Origin: Amycolatopsis acididurans
GTDB taxonomy: Bacteria; Actinomycetota; Actinomycetes; Mycobacteriales; Pseudonocardiaceae
NCBI RefSeq assembly: GCF_012328925.1
Contig: NZ_JAAXLS010000028.1
Span: 1 to 64,000, forward strand
Length of the DNA: 64,000 nucleotides
Direction of reading: 5' to 3'
A model generated the notes under the pieces. The model was not told the DNA's origin, searched no databases, and saw only the letters and a list, made by a program, of their open reading frames with translations. Made by a program: the position numbers and the translations under genes. Shown here piece by piece: positions 55,949-63,743 of the stretch (position 1 is its first letter; each line of letters opens with the position of its first letter).

Positions 55949-57291
55949 TACGGAGCTCCGTTCACGGTGACGTCGCGGATCGTCACATCCGTCGTGTTCT
56001 GGATCAGCGGCGGGTTGGCCGCCTGCGCGAACGCGAGGTCCCGCAAGTCCACGCCATGCACCGGGGCCGCTTCCACCGCGCGGATCCGGATCGGGCACTC
56101 GCACGGCCCGCGCACCGACCAGTCCCGCGCCACGATGCCGGACACGTCGGCGTAGTTCGTGCCGCCGGTGCCGCCCGAGTACTGGAACGTCACCTCGACC
56201 GGCACGTACGTCCATGCCGAACAGTCCACATCGGACACGGAGATGTTCCGCATGTACCCGCCGCGGGTGGAGGTCGACTTCACCGACAGGACAAAGGAGT
56301 TGCTCGCCTCGCCCAGCGCGGGATCGAACGGCAGCCGCAAACCCCTGGCGACCACGTCCGACACCCCGCCGCTCATCTCACTGCCGATGGCGACCGCGCC
56401 CCCGCCGCTGAGGAACACGCAGTCCTCGACCAGGATGTTCCGCGACGGTATGCCGACGCGGCGCCCGTCCTCGTCCCGCCCGGACTTGATCGCGATGCAG
56501 TCGTCGTGCGTGGCGAACGTGACCCGCTGGACGCGCACGTTCTCACAGGAGTCGGGATCGCAGCCGTCGCCGTTGGGTCCGACGCTCTCGATCCGCACAT
56601 CCCGGATCGTCACGTCGTCGCAGTACACCGGATGGATCGTCCACATCGGAGAGTTGCGGATCGTCACGCCGGAGATCAGCACGGTGCGGCACCGGAACGG
56701 CTGCACGAAGCTCGGCCGCAGGTAGTGCCCGTCGCCGAACACGCGCTCGGACACCGGCACGCCCTGCACGCCCATCCGTTCCAGCGCGGCCCAGTCGTCG
56801 CGCTGGTTCGGCATCCCCGGCTGCCATCCGTACTGACCCGAACCGATCCACGGCCACCAGTGCGCGTTGTCGCCCTGCGCGTCCAGCACGCCCTGCCCGG
56901 CGATCGCGATATCGTGCTCGCCGTCGGCGTAGATCAGCGGCGAGTAGTTGTAGACCTCGACACCCTGCCAGCGCGTCAGCACCACCGGCAGGTACGCGGC
57001 GGGGTCCGTGCTGAACAGCAGCGTCGCCCCGGCCTCGAGATGCAGTTCGACACCGCTGCGCAACCGGATCGCGCCAGTGTGCCACCGTCCACCCGGGACG
57101 ATGACCCGGCCGCCCCCGGCGGCACTGCGCGCGGCGATCGCGTCGTTGATCGCGCGCGTGCAGTCGCCGCCGGGAACGGCGCCGAAGTCGGTGATGGTGA
57201 CCTCCGGGGCGGCGGCCGCCCGGCCGGCGAGCAACGGCACGGTGCCGAGCACGCCGAGACCGAGCGCCGCGCGCCGGGACCACTGCCTCAT
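55924..57291 (-). CDS. Tat-exported GH28-family protein with altered active-site motifs
   Basis: This 455-residue secreted enzyme begins with a twin-arginine signal (SRRAALGLGVLGTVPLLAG). A right-handed beta-helix of the GH28 (polygalacturonase/rhamnogalacturonase) type follows. The acidic motifs NGDGCDPDS and HDDCIAIKSG match the N-x-D and DD positions. The usual GHG motif reads SGGGAVAIGSEMSGG, so its His is missing, and the usual R-x-K reads LSVK. This suggests an unusual specificity or mechanism. It is cut off from its upstream neighbour only by an ATGA overlap with the fucosidase gene, so both enzymes act together. Confidence 0.85.
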   Translation of the reverse strand: MRQWSRRAALGLGVLGTVPLLAGRAAAAPEVTITDFGAVPGGDCTRAINDAIAARSAAGGGRVIVPGGRWHTGAIRLRSGVELHLEAGATLLFSTDPAAYLPVVLTRWQGVEVYNYSPLIYADGEHDIAIAGQGVLDAQGDNAHWWPWIGSGQYGWQPGMPNQRDDWAALERMGVQGVPVSERVFGDGHYLRPSFVQPFRCRTVLISGVTIRNSPMWTIHPVYCDDVTIRDVRIESVGPNGDGCDPDSCENVRVQRVTFATHDDCIAIKSGRDEDGRRVGIPSRNILVEDCVFLSGGGAVAIGSEMSGGVSDVVARGLRLPFDPALGEASNSFVLSVKSTSTRGGYMRNISVSDVDCSAWTYVPVEVTFQYSGGTGGTNYADVSGIVARDWSVRGPCECPIRIRAVEAAPVHGVDLRDLAFAQAANPPLIQNTTDVTIRDVTVNGAPYQGAMTGK

Positions 57292-59750
57292 CGGACCGTC
57301 CAGATCCGGTACCGGTGATGCGGCAGCGTGTCCAGTGTGAGCACGCCGCCGGAGGCGTCGTACCGCGGCACCGGGCCGGGATCGGACTCCATCCGGACGT
57401 TTCCGTTCAGCATCGGGCTGTGCAGCCGCAACGGACCGCCGGCGTCGGAGGAAACCCTGATTTCGTAGGGAACCTTGTCCCGCCACGACGCCCCGACGGT
57501 GAACGCGCCACGCGCCCGCAGCCCGTCGTAGCTGCCCTGCGCCCAGCCGTCCGGCAGCGCGGGCAGCACGTCGACGAACCCGGCGTGGCTTTGCAGCAGC
57601 ATCTCCGCGATCCCGGCCGTCACCCCGAAGTTGCCGTCGATCTGGAACGGCCAGTCGTTGAGGAAGTTCGGGAACGTGTTGCGCCACAACAGGTGGTCGA
57701 CCTGCTCGCGGGCCATGTTGCCGTTGTGCAGCCGGGCGAACAGGTTGACCTTCTGCGCGCGGTTCCAGCCGATGTCGTTCTGCGCGGTGTGCGCCGTGCG
57801 GGTTTCGACGGTAACCCGGGCCGCCTCGAAGTACTCCGGTGTGCCCTCGGCGGTGATCTGGTTGCCGGGGAACAGGGCGTAGCTGTGGGACATGTGCCGG
57901 TGGCCGTTGTCCTGCTCGTCCAGATCGGCCTTCCATTCCTGCAACTGGCCCCATGAGCCGATGCGCAGGCCCGGGTCCAGCTTCGCCTTCGTCGCCTCCA
58001 GCTTCGTGCGGTAGGCATCGTCGATGCCGAGCACCTTCGCGGCCTCGATGGTGTTGGTGAACAGGTCCCAGATGATCATCTGCGAGTACGAGCAGCCCGC
58101 CGTGAACGGTCCCTCCTCCGGCGAGAAGCTCGGTGTCACCACCAGCGTCCCGTCGCGTTTGTCCACCATGAGGTAGTCGAGCCAGAACTCGGTGTGCTCA
58201 CGCAGGATCGGATAGGCGCGCGTGCGCAGGAACTCGCGGTCCTGGGTGAACAGGTAGTGCTCCCACAGCTGCCGGATCAGCCACGCGGTCGATTCCGGGG
58301 ACCAGGTGGAGGCGTTGGTGGACACGCCGCTGTAGCCGAACACGTTGATGTGGTTCATCGTGGCGAAACCGCCGGCGCCCAGCAGTTTCCGGGCGGTCAC
58401 GCGGCCGGGCTCGCGCAGGCTTTCGATGAAGTCGGCCAGCGGCGGCACCGTTTCCGGCAGGTTCGTCAGGTCCGAGGGCCAGTAGTTCATCTCCAGGTTG
58501 ATGTTGGTCGTGTAGTCCGACTGCCAGTCCGGGCTGACCGAGTCGTTCCACACGCCCTGCAGGTTCGCCGGCATCGACCCGGGCCGCGACGAGCCGATCA
58601 GCAGGTACCGGCCGATCTGGAAATGCAGCATCTCCAGCTGCGGATCAGCCGGCACCTTGCCTTGTGTGCTGCGGAGATTCTTGAACGCCTGCAGGGCCTC
58701 GTCGGTGGGCAGCGTCGTGGGCTGCTGCCCGATGTCGATGCTGACCCGGTTGAACAGTCCACTGTGGTCAGTGACGTGCCGCGCCCTGATCTCGTCGTAG
58801 CGCCGGTGCGCCACCGCGTTCAGCGCGGCCGTGACGGCGTCGTGCGGGTCGGCACCGCGGTAGGTGGGATAGGAGTTGGCGTAGTTCGTGCCGAGCGTGA
58901 GCAGCAGGGTCGCGGCGTTCGCGCCGGTCACGGTCACCGTGCCGTTGGCGTTGCTGGTCAGGCTGCCGCCCTCGGCGAGCACCTGGACCTGCGCCTCGAA
59001 CACCATGCCGTTGTGCGTCAGCGCGCCGCGCATGGTGATCCGGCCCTCCTGCGCCGAATAGGCGACCGTGCGGTTGTCCGGGGTGTCGAAGCGGGCGGTG
59101 AACGAGATCTGCCCGGCCTTGTCCGCGGTGAGCCGCGAGACGATGACGCGGTCGGGGTAGCTGGCGAAGAACTCACGCCGGAAGTTCACGCCGTCCGCGG
59201 TGAAGGCGACCGACGCGATCCCGGTGGCCATGTCGAGGTCGCGGCGGTAGCCGGACACGGTGCCGCTCGGGCTGGGCCGATCGAGGTAGAGATCGCCGAA
59301 GGTCTGGTAGGCGCCGTAACCCCATTTGGTCTGTCCCAGCAGCTTCATGGCCGCGACGACGTCGGCGCTGCCGTCCTTTTCGATCGTCGCGCGGACGTCG
59401 GAGAGTGCGGTCGGGCGTTCCTCGTACCAGTTACCCCAGTTGTAGTCGTGGCCGTCGTCGACCGAGCCGGGGCCGCCGTTCCACAGCGTGTCGTGGTTGA
59501 ACTGGATGTGCTCGGAGTTGACGCCGCCGAAGATCATCGCGCCGGCCGAGCCGTTGCCGACCGGGAAAGCGTGTTCCTGCCACAGCGTGGCGGGTTCGTC
59601 GAACCACAGGACATGGGCGGGGACGCTGGTCGTTTCCTCGGCCTGCGCGGTGACGCGGCCGAACGCGGCGGCGGTCAGGGCGTAGACGCCGCCGGCCGCG
59701 GCGGCACCGAGGAGACTGCGCCGGGAAAAACCGGCAGGGCGTGCTTCCAT
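57288..59750 (-). CDS. Tat-exported GH95 alpha-L-fucosidase or alpha-L-galactosidase
   Basis: This 820-residue secreted glycoside hydrolase has a twin-arginine signal (FSRRSLLGAAAAGG) and the GH95 layout. An N-terminal beta-sandwich domain (WFDEPATLWQEHAFPVGNGS, FNHDTLWNGGPGS) leads to an (alpha/alpha)6 catalytic barrel with NINLEMNYWPSDL (the two Asn of the active site), TPSFSPEEGPFTAGCSYSQM and QIDGNFGVTAGIAEMLLQSH, and a short C-terminal domain. These match characterised 1,2-alpha-L-fucosidases; some GH95 members take L-galactose on xyloglucan or rhamnogalacturonan II. AAGGAG precedes the ATG. The gene is divergent from the GntR regulator at 59889. Confidence 0.9.
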   Translation of the reverse strand: MEARPAGFSRRSLLGAAAAGGVYALTAAAFGRVTAQAEETTSVPAHVLWFDEPATLWQEHAFPVGNGSAGAMIFGGVNSEHIQFNHDTLWNGGPGSVDDGHDYNWGNWYEERPTALSDVRATIEKDGSADVVAAMKLLGQTKWGYGAYQTFGDLYLDRPSPSGTVSGYRRDLDMATGIASVAFTADGVNFRREFFASYPDRVIVSRLTADKAGQISFTARFDTPDNRTVAYSAQEGRITMRGALTHNGMVFEAQVQVLAEGGSLTSNANGTVTVTGANAATLLLTLGTNYANSYPTYRGADPHDAVTAALNAVAHRRYDEIRARHVTDHSGLFNRVSIDIGQQPTTLPTDEALQAFKNLRSTQGKVPADPQLEMLHFQIGRYLLIGSSRPGSMPANLQGVWNDSVSPDWQSDYTTNINLEMNYWPSDLTNLPETVPPLADFIESLREPGRVTARKLLGAGGFATMNHINVFGYSGVSTNASTWSPESTAWLIRQLWEHYLFTQDREFLRTRAYPILREHTEFWLDYLMVDKRDGTLVVTPSFSPEEGPFTAGCSYSQMIIWDLFTNTIEAAKVLGIDDAYRTKLEATKAKLDPGLRIGSWGQLQEWKADLDEQDNGHRHMSHSYALFPGNQITAEGTPEYFEAARVTVETRTAHTAQNDIGWNRAQKVNLFARLHNGNMAREQVDHLLWRNTFPNFLNDWPFQIDGNFGVTAGIAEMLLQSHAGFVDVLPALPDGWAQGSYDGLRARGAFTVGASWRDKVPYEIRVSSDAGGPLRLHSPMLNGNVRMESDPGPVPRYDASGGVLTLDTLPHHRYRIWTVR

Positions 59751-59856
59751 CGCGGACTCCTTCGTCCGTTCAGCGCTACGAAAGGGGAGAGGGAAAGAAC
59801 ATATGTATTTGTAGATCAGTGCCGGATTCCTGTCTAGATCACGGCGTGAAGCTGTA

Positions 59857-59882
59857 CAGACATCATATGTCTGGCCTAAGCT
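59857..59882. promoter_or_regulatory. GntR operator candidate and leaderless -10 element
   Basis: CAGACAT-CAT-ATGTCTG (59857-59873) is a perfect seven-base inverted repeat in the 138-base divergent region between the GH95 and GntR genes. TAAGCT (59877-59882) follows and lies six bases before the GntR ATG, as in a leaderless promoter. A GntR dimer on the palindrome would cover the regulator's own promoter and could control the fucosidase gene. A shorter palindrome, ACATATGT, lies at 59799-59806. Confidence 0.5.
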
Positions 59883-59888
59883 GGGGGT

Positions 59889-60605
59889 ATGTCGTTGACC
59901 GACGAGGCGATCGCGCGCATCCGGGCACTGATCCAGTCCGGCCAGCTGCCGCCGGGTTCGAAACTGCCGCCGGAACAGCAACTGGCTGCCGAGCTGGGGA
60001 TATCCCGCAGCCCGATGCGCGAGGCGGTGAAAGCGCTCGCGGTCGCGCGGGTGCTCGACGTCCGCCGCGGGGACGGCACCTACGTCACCAGCCTGGAGCC
60101 CAAGGTGCTGCTGCAAGGGCTCGGGCTCGCGGTGGAACTCATGCAGGGCAACACCTTGCTGGAGCTGACCGAGGTGCGCAGGCTGTTCGAACCCGCCGCC
60201 ACCCGGCTGGCCGCCGAGCGCGTCTCCGACGAGCAGCTGGCCGTGATCCGCGGGCATCTCGACGCGATGCGCGAGGCCGCCGAGGACATGGAACTGCTCA
60301 GCAAGCACGACGCGGCGTTCCACCGCTCGGTCGTCGCCGCGACCGGCAACGAGGCGCTGACCACGCTCATCGAGGGCATCTCCAGCCGTACGTTGCGGGC
60401 CCGGATCTGGCGTGGTCTCGTGGAAACCAACGCCGCCGACCGCACGATCGCCGAGCACGAGGCGATCTACTCCGCACTGGCCGAACGGGACGCCTCGCTC
60501 GCGGAAGCGGCCGCGCTGCTGCACGTGTGCACCACGGAACGCTGGCTGCGGCGTGTGCACGGCAGCGGCGAGCTTCCCGGGGAGATCGCGTTGGAGGGGG
60601 CGTGA
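59889..60605 (+). CDS. GntR/FadR-type (FCD) regulator of the fucosidase locus
   Basis: This 238-residue regulator has a GntR winged helix (about residues 5-70: ARIRALIQSGQLPPGSKLPP, LGISRSPMREAVKALAVARV) and an FCD domain (about 90-225). The metal/acid ligand residues lie in LSKHDAAFHRSVVAATGNEA and IAEHEAIYSALAERD. It is divergent from GH95-GH28 and overlaps the AKR gene (GTGA), so it should sense a sugar acid or sugar and control both directions. The ATG at 59889 is preceded by TAAGCT plus six bases rather than a normal ribosome site, though GGGGG is present. Confidence 0.9.
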   Translation: MSLTDEAIARIRALIQSGQLPPGSKLPPEQQLAAELGISRSPMREAVKALAVARVLDVRRGDGTYVTSLEPKVLLQGLGLAVELMQGNTLLELTEVRRLFEPAATRLAAERVSDEQLAVIRGHLDAMREAAEDMELLSKHDAAFHRSVVAATGNEALTTLIEGISSRTLRARIWRGLVETNAADRTIAEHEAIYSALAERDASLAEAAALLHVCTTERWLRRVHGSGELPGEIALEGA

Positions 60606-61459
60606 AGCTCCCGGAGATCGGGCTCGGCACGTCCGCGATCGGCGGCCTGTACACCGAACTCGACGACGAGACCGCGGCGCAAACCCTGCGCGCTGCCTGG
60701 GAATCGGGCACCCACTACTTCGACACCGCGCCGCACTACGGGGCCGGAGTCGCGGAGCGGCGGCTCGGTGAGTTCCTCAAGGACGTGCCGCGTGAGCAGT
60801 GCATCGTGTCCACAAAGGTCGGACGCCTGCTGCGGGGCGAGACCCGGATCCGGGACTACAGCGCCGAGGGCGTGTACCGGTCCCTGGCCGAAAGCCTGGA
60901 GCGCACCGGGCTGGACCGCTTCGACATCCTGCTCATCCACGATCCCGACGACCACTGGGACCAGGCCGTCGGCGAGGCGTATCCCGCGCTGGCGCGGCTG
61001 CGGGACGAGGGCGCGGTCCGGGCGATCGGCGCCGGCATGAACCAGTCCGAGATGCTCGCCAGGTTCGTCACCGAGACCGATATGGACTTCGTGCTGGTCG
61101 CCGGGCGCTACACACTGCTGGACCGTGGCGCCGCGGAAACCCTGTTCCCGCTGTGTCTCGAACGCGGCGTCGGCGTGATCGCGGGCGGCGTGTTCAACAG
61201 CGGTGTGCTGGCCGACCCCGGCCCGGACGCGCATTTCGACTACCGCCCGGTGCCCCGCGAGATCCGCGCCAGGGTCGACCGGCTCGCCGCGGCGTGCGCG
61301 GCCCACGACGTCCCGCTTCCCGCGGCCGCGCTCCAGTTCCCGTTGCGGCACAAGGCGGTCAGCTCCGTCGTCATCGGCGCCGGAACACCGCGGGAGGTCG
61401 CGGCCAACGCCGAGTACGCCGAGCTGGACATCCCGGAGTCACTGTGGGCCGAGCTGTGA
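60602..61459 (+). CDS. Aldo/keto reductase, L-fucose dehydrogenase-like
   Basis: This 285-residue aldo/keto reductase of the D-threo-aldose 1-dehydrogenase/L-fucose dehydrogenase type has GLGTSAIGGLYTELDD, the catalytic Asp and Tyr in YFDTAPHYGAGVAERRLGEF, Lys in CIVSTKVGRLLRG and His in DILLIHDPDDHW. NAD(P)-binding residues are seen in SVVIGAGTPREVAANAEYAE. It would oxidise L-fucose (or L-galactose) to the lactone that the amidohydrolase at 52851 can open. Its start overlaps the GntR stop and its stop overlaps the larA relic start, both by four bases. Confidence 0.87.
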   Translation: MKLPEIGLGTSAIGGLYTELDDETAAQTLRAAWESGTHYFDTAPHYGAGVAERRLGEFLKDVPREQCIVSTKVGRLLRGETRIRDYSAEGVYRSLAESLERTGLDRFDILLIHDPDDHWDQAVGEAYPALARLRDEGAVRAIGAGMNQSEMLARFVTETDMDFVLVAGRYTLLDRGAAETLFPLCLERGVGVIAGGVFNSGVLADPGPDAHFDYRPVPREIRARVDRLAAACAAHDVPLPAAALQFPLRHKAVSSVVIGAGTPREVAANAEYAELDIPESLWAEL

Positions 61460-62494
61460 GGCTCGCCTACGGGGAAACCGGCCTCGACATCGACCTCGGC
61501 GACCGGCCCGCGACGGTCATCGAGCCGGTGTTTCATCCCGCCCGCAGCCACGGCACCTGATGATCCCGGCGGTACTGTCCGAACTGGACGGCGTGATCGA
61601 CCTCGACGACATCGTGGTGCAGGTGGCGACCGGGACGCACCGCGGCAACACCGAGGCGGAGCTGCGGGCGATGTTCGGCGACGCGGTGGTCGACTCGGTG
61701 CGCGTGGTGAACCACGACGCGCGAGAACCGTTGCGGTGGATGGAAACTTCGGCAACGACGTTCCGGTGTGGCTGAACCCGGAATGGGCCGACGCCGATGT
61801 CCGGATCACCACCGGGTTCGTCGAACCGCACTTCTTCGCGGGCTTTTCCGGCGGACCGAAACTCGTCGCACCCGGGCTCGCGGCGCTGGACACGGTGCTG
61901 GTGCTGCACGACGCCGCGCGGATCGGCGACCGCCGGGCGACGCGGGGTGTGCTGGAGGGCAATCCCGTGCACGACGACGTGCGGGCGATCGCCGAAGGCG
62001 CCGGGGTGACGTTCGGTCTCGACGTGATTCTCAACCGGGACAAGGACATCGTGGCCGCGTTCGGCGGTGACCTGCTGCCGATGCACTTCGCGGCCGCCGC
62101 CGCGGCCAAGCGGATGAAGGGCATGTCGGCCGCGCACCAGGTGGTACGCCCCGGCGGGCTGATCGTGTGCGCCGCGGAATGCCGGGACGGCTTTCCCGAC
62201 CACGGTTCCTATCGCGAAGTGCTGTCCTCGGCCGCGTCGCCGCGCGCGTTGCTGGACGAGATCGAGGCCCGCCCCGAGACCGTGCCGGATCAGTGGCAGG
62301 TGCAGATCCAGGCCCGTATCCAGGCCGACTGCCGGGTCGTGATGCACACGTCCTGCCTCAGCGACGCCGACCTGGCGGCCGCGCACCTGGAGCAGACCGC
62401 CGACATCTCCGCGCTGCTGGCGCGGCTGAGCCCGGACGCAAACGTATGCGTGCTGCCGGAGGGACCGCAGACGATCCCGTATCTCACGGCGTGA
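61456..62494 (+). pseudogene. larA: Broken LarA-family (nickel-pincer racemase) gene
   Basis: Three consecutive frames together spell a LarA-type protein. The GTG at 61456 begins RLAYGETGLDIDLGDRPATV and stops at 61560. A second frame runs IPAVLSELDGVIDLDDIVVQ, VATGTHRGNTEAELRAMFGD, and fails near 61735 with a stop at 61773-61775. The third continues NDVPVWLNPEWADADVRITT, HFFAGFSGGPKLVAPGLAAL and on to 62494. Relative to intact LarA about 30 residues are missing near 61535, and a one-base shift is needed near 61735. LarA enzymes racemise lactate and other 2-hydroxyacids. Its ATGA-type coupling to the AKR gene shows it was once part of this unit. Confidence 0.8.
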
Positions 62495-63431
62495 GCAGCA
62501 CCCACACCGGTCCGTCGGCGACGGGCAACGGCTGCCCGCCGGTGGTGGTGAAGGTCGTGCCGGATCCGGCTTGGGTGCGTGACCAGTCGGCGGCGAAGCT
62601 CTGCCCGTCCCGCAGCACGGTCGCCGTTCCGCTGCCGATGGTTTCGGCCACCGGTGCCGTCGGGCTCTGCGCGTCCTCCGGATAGGAGGTCTGGTGGACG
62701 GCGACCTTCTGCACGATCACCGTGCTCGCCCCGAGCTGCCCGGATTCGGTTGAGGTGTACGGTTTTCCGTCCGCCCACACGAGCCATTTCCCATCGGACC
62801 AGCGGAACTCGTAGGAGGCCGCCGGGAACTTCGCGGTGAAGCTCGTCGCCGGAGTGCCACCCGCGGGTGCCGCTCCACGGGCGTACACGGCCTCGGGAGC
62901 CGGGCCGTCGCTCGTGGGCAGATTTCCGGTGTGGACGAACAAATTGTGTGGCGCGGCGCGCGAATCGTCGCGGACGAAGGCCGCGGGCGCCTCGGCGGGG
63001 GAGGCGTTGACGATCCGGTCGGACAGCGGCGGCGCGTGCAGCGCCTGGACGACCGGGGGAGCGGCGCCGGAGTAGGCGAAGACCGGTTTGCCGAACTGGG
63101 CGAGCACGTCGTAATCGGTCTCGCGGGCGCTGCGCACCGGGCCGATCACCGGTGGCCGGCCGCCGGAGAACACCGCGAGAACGCGCGTCAGGCCGCCCTC
63201 GACCGGCTCGACGTAGACGATATCGGCCGAGCCGAGCCCGGTCGCCGGCCTGGCCTCGGCCACGTTGTCGATCTTGACCGCGAGCACCGGGCCGGTCGAG
63301 GACGACGGGCCGGACGGCGTCGCGGACTGCGAACCGCCGCGCCTGAGCAGCACCACGGCGATCAGCGCCGCCGCGATCAGTATCGCGACGATGCCGGCCG
63401 TGACCAGGTTGGTGACCCTTTTCCGCGCCAC
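62484..63431 (-). CDS. Membrane-anchored DUF3048 protein
   Basis: This 315-residue protein has an N-terminal transmembrane anchor (LVTAGIVAILIAAALIAVVL) and a Ser/Pro/Thr-rich spacer. The DUF3048 (YerB-like) domain follows: VLAVKIDNVAEARPATGLGS, ADIVYVEPVEGGLTRVLAVF, IGPVRSARETDYDVLAQFGK and a C-terminal WSDGKWLVWADGKPY module. It should face outward at the envelope; its activity is unknown. The GTG at 63429-63431 was chosen. It converges with the larA relic and overlaps its end by 11 bases. Confidence 0.85.
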   Translation of the reverse strand: MARKRVTNLVTAGIVAILIAAALIAVVLLRRGGSQSATPSGPSSSTGPVLAVKIDNVAEARPATGLGSADIVYVEPVEGGLTRVLAVFSGGRPPVIGPVRSARETDYDVLAQFGKPVFAYSGAAPPVVQALHAPPLSDRIVNASPAEAPAAFVRDDSRAAPHNLFVHTGNLPTSDGPAPEAVYARGAAPAGGTPATSFTAKFPAASYEFRWSDGKWLVWADGKPYTSTESGQLGASTVIVQKVAVHQTSYPEDAQSPTAPVAETIGSGTATVLRDGQSFAADWSRTQAGSGTTFTTTGGQPLPVADGPVWVLLTP

Positions 63432-63463
63432 AAGTCAATCTTGCTCCGGCCGGGCGAGATCGT

Positions 63464-63706
63464 CTACTGGCGGTAGGACTCCACCTCGCTGGCGGGCCGT
63501 ACCTCGGCGTCGGCGTCGTCCTCACCGAACTCGCGTCGCGCGCGTCGCTGCCGCAGCAGATCCCAGCACTGGTCCAGCTGCGTTTCCAGCACTCGCATGC
63601 GGTCGCGGTCGGACTCGTCGAGACCGGCGCCGACGGCCTTGGTGCGCAGCTCGTGCTCCTCGGCGATCAGCGCGTCGATGTTGCCGATGATGTCCTTGTC
63701 GCTCAC
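63464..63706 (-). CDS. DUF2630 small protein
   Basis: This 80-residue acidic, helical protein has the DUF2630 pattern: DIIGNIDALIAEEHELRTKA, then LETQLDQCWDLLRQRRARRE and the tail VRPASEVESY. The family is common in actinobacteria and has no known function. The GTG at 63704-63706 was chosen for family length; another in-frame GTG lies three codons upstream. It is divergent from the aldehyde dehydrogenase gene across 37 bases. Confidence 0.82.
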   Translation of the reverse strand: MSDKDIIGNIDALIAEEHELRTKAVGAGLDESDRDRMRVLETQLDQCWDLLRQRRARREFGEDDADAEVRPASEVESYRQ

Positions 63707-63743
63707 GCGATTCACGGTACCGCTCACTGGGTACTTCTGCGCC

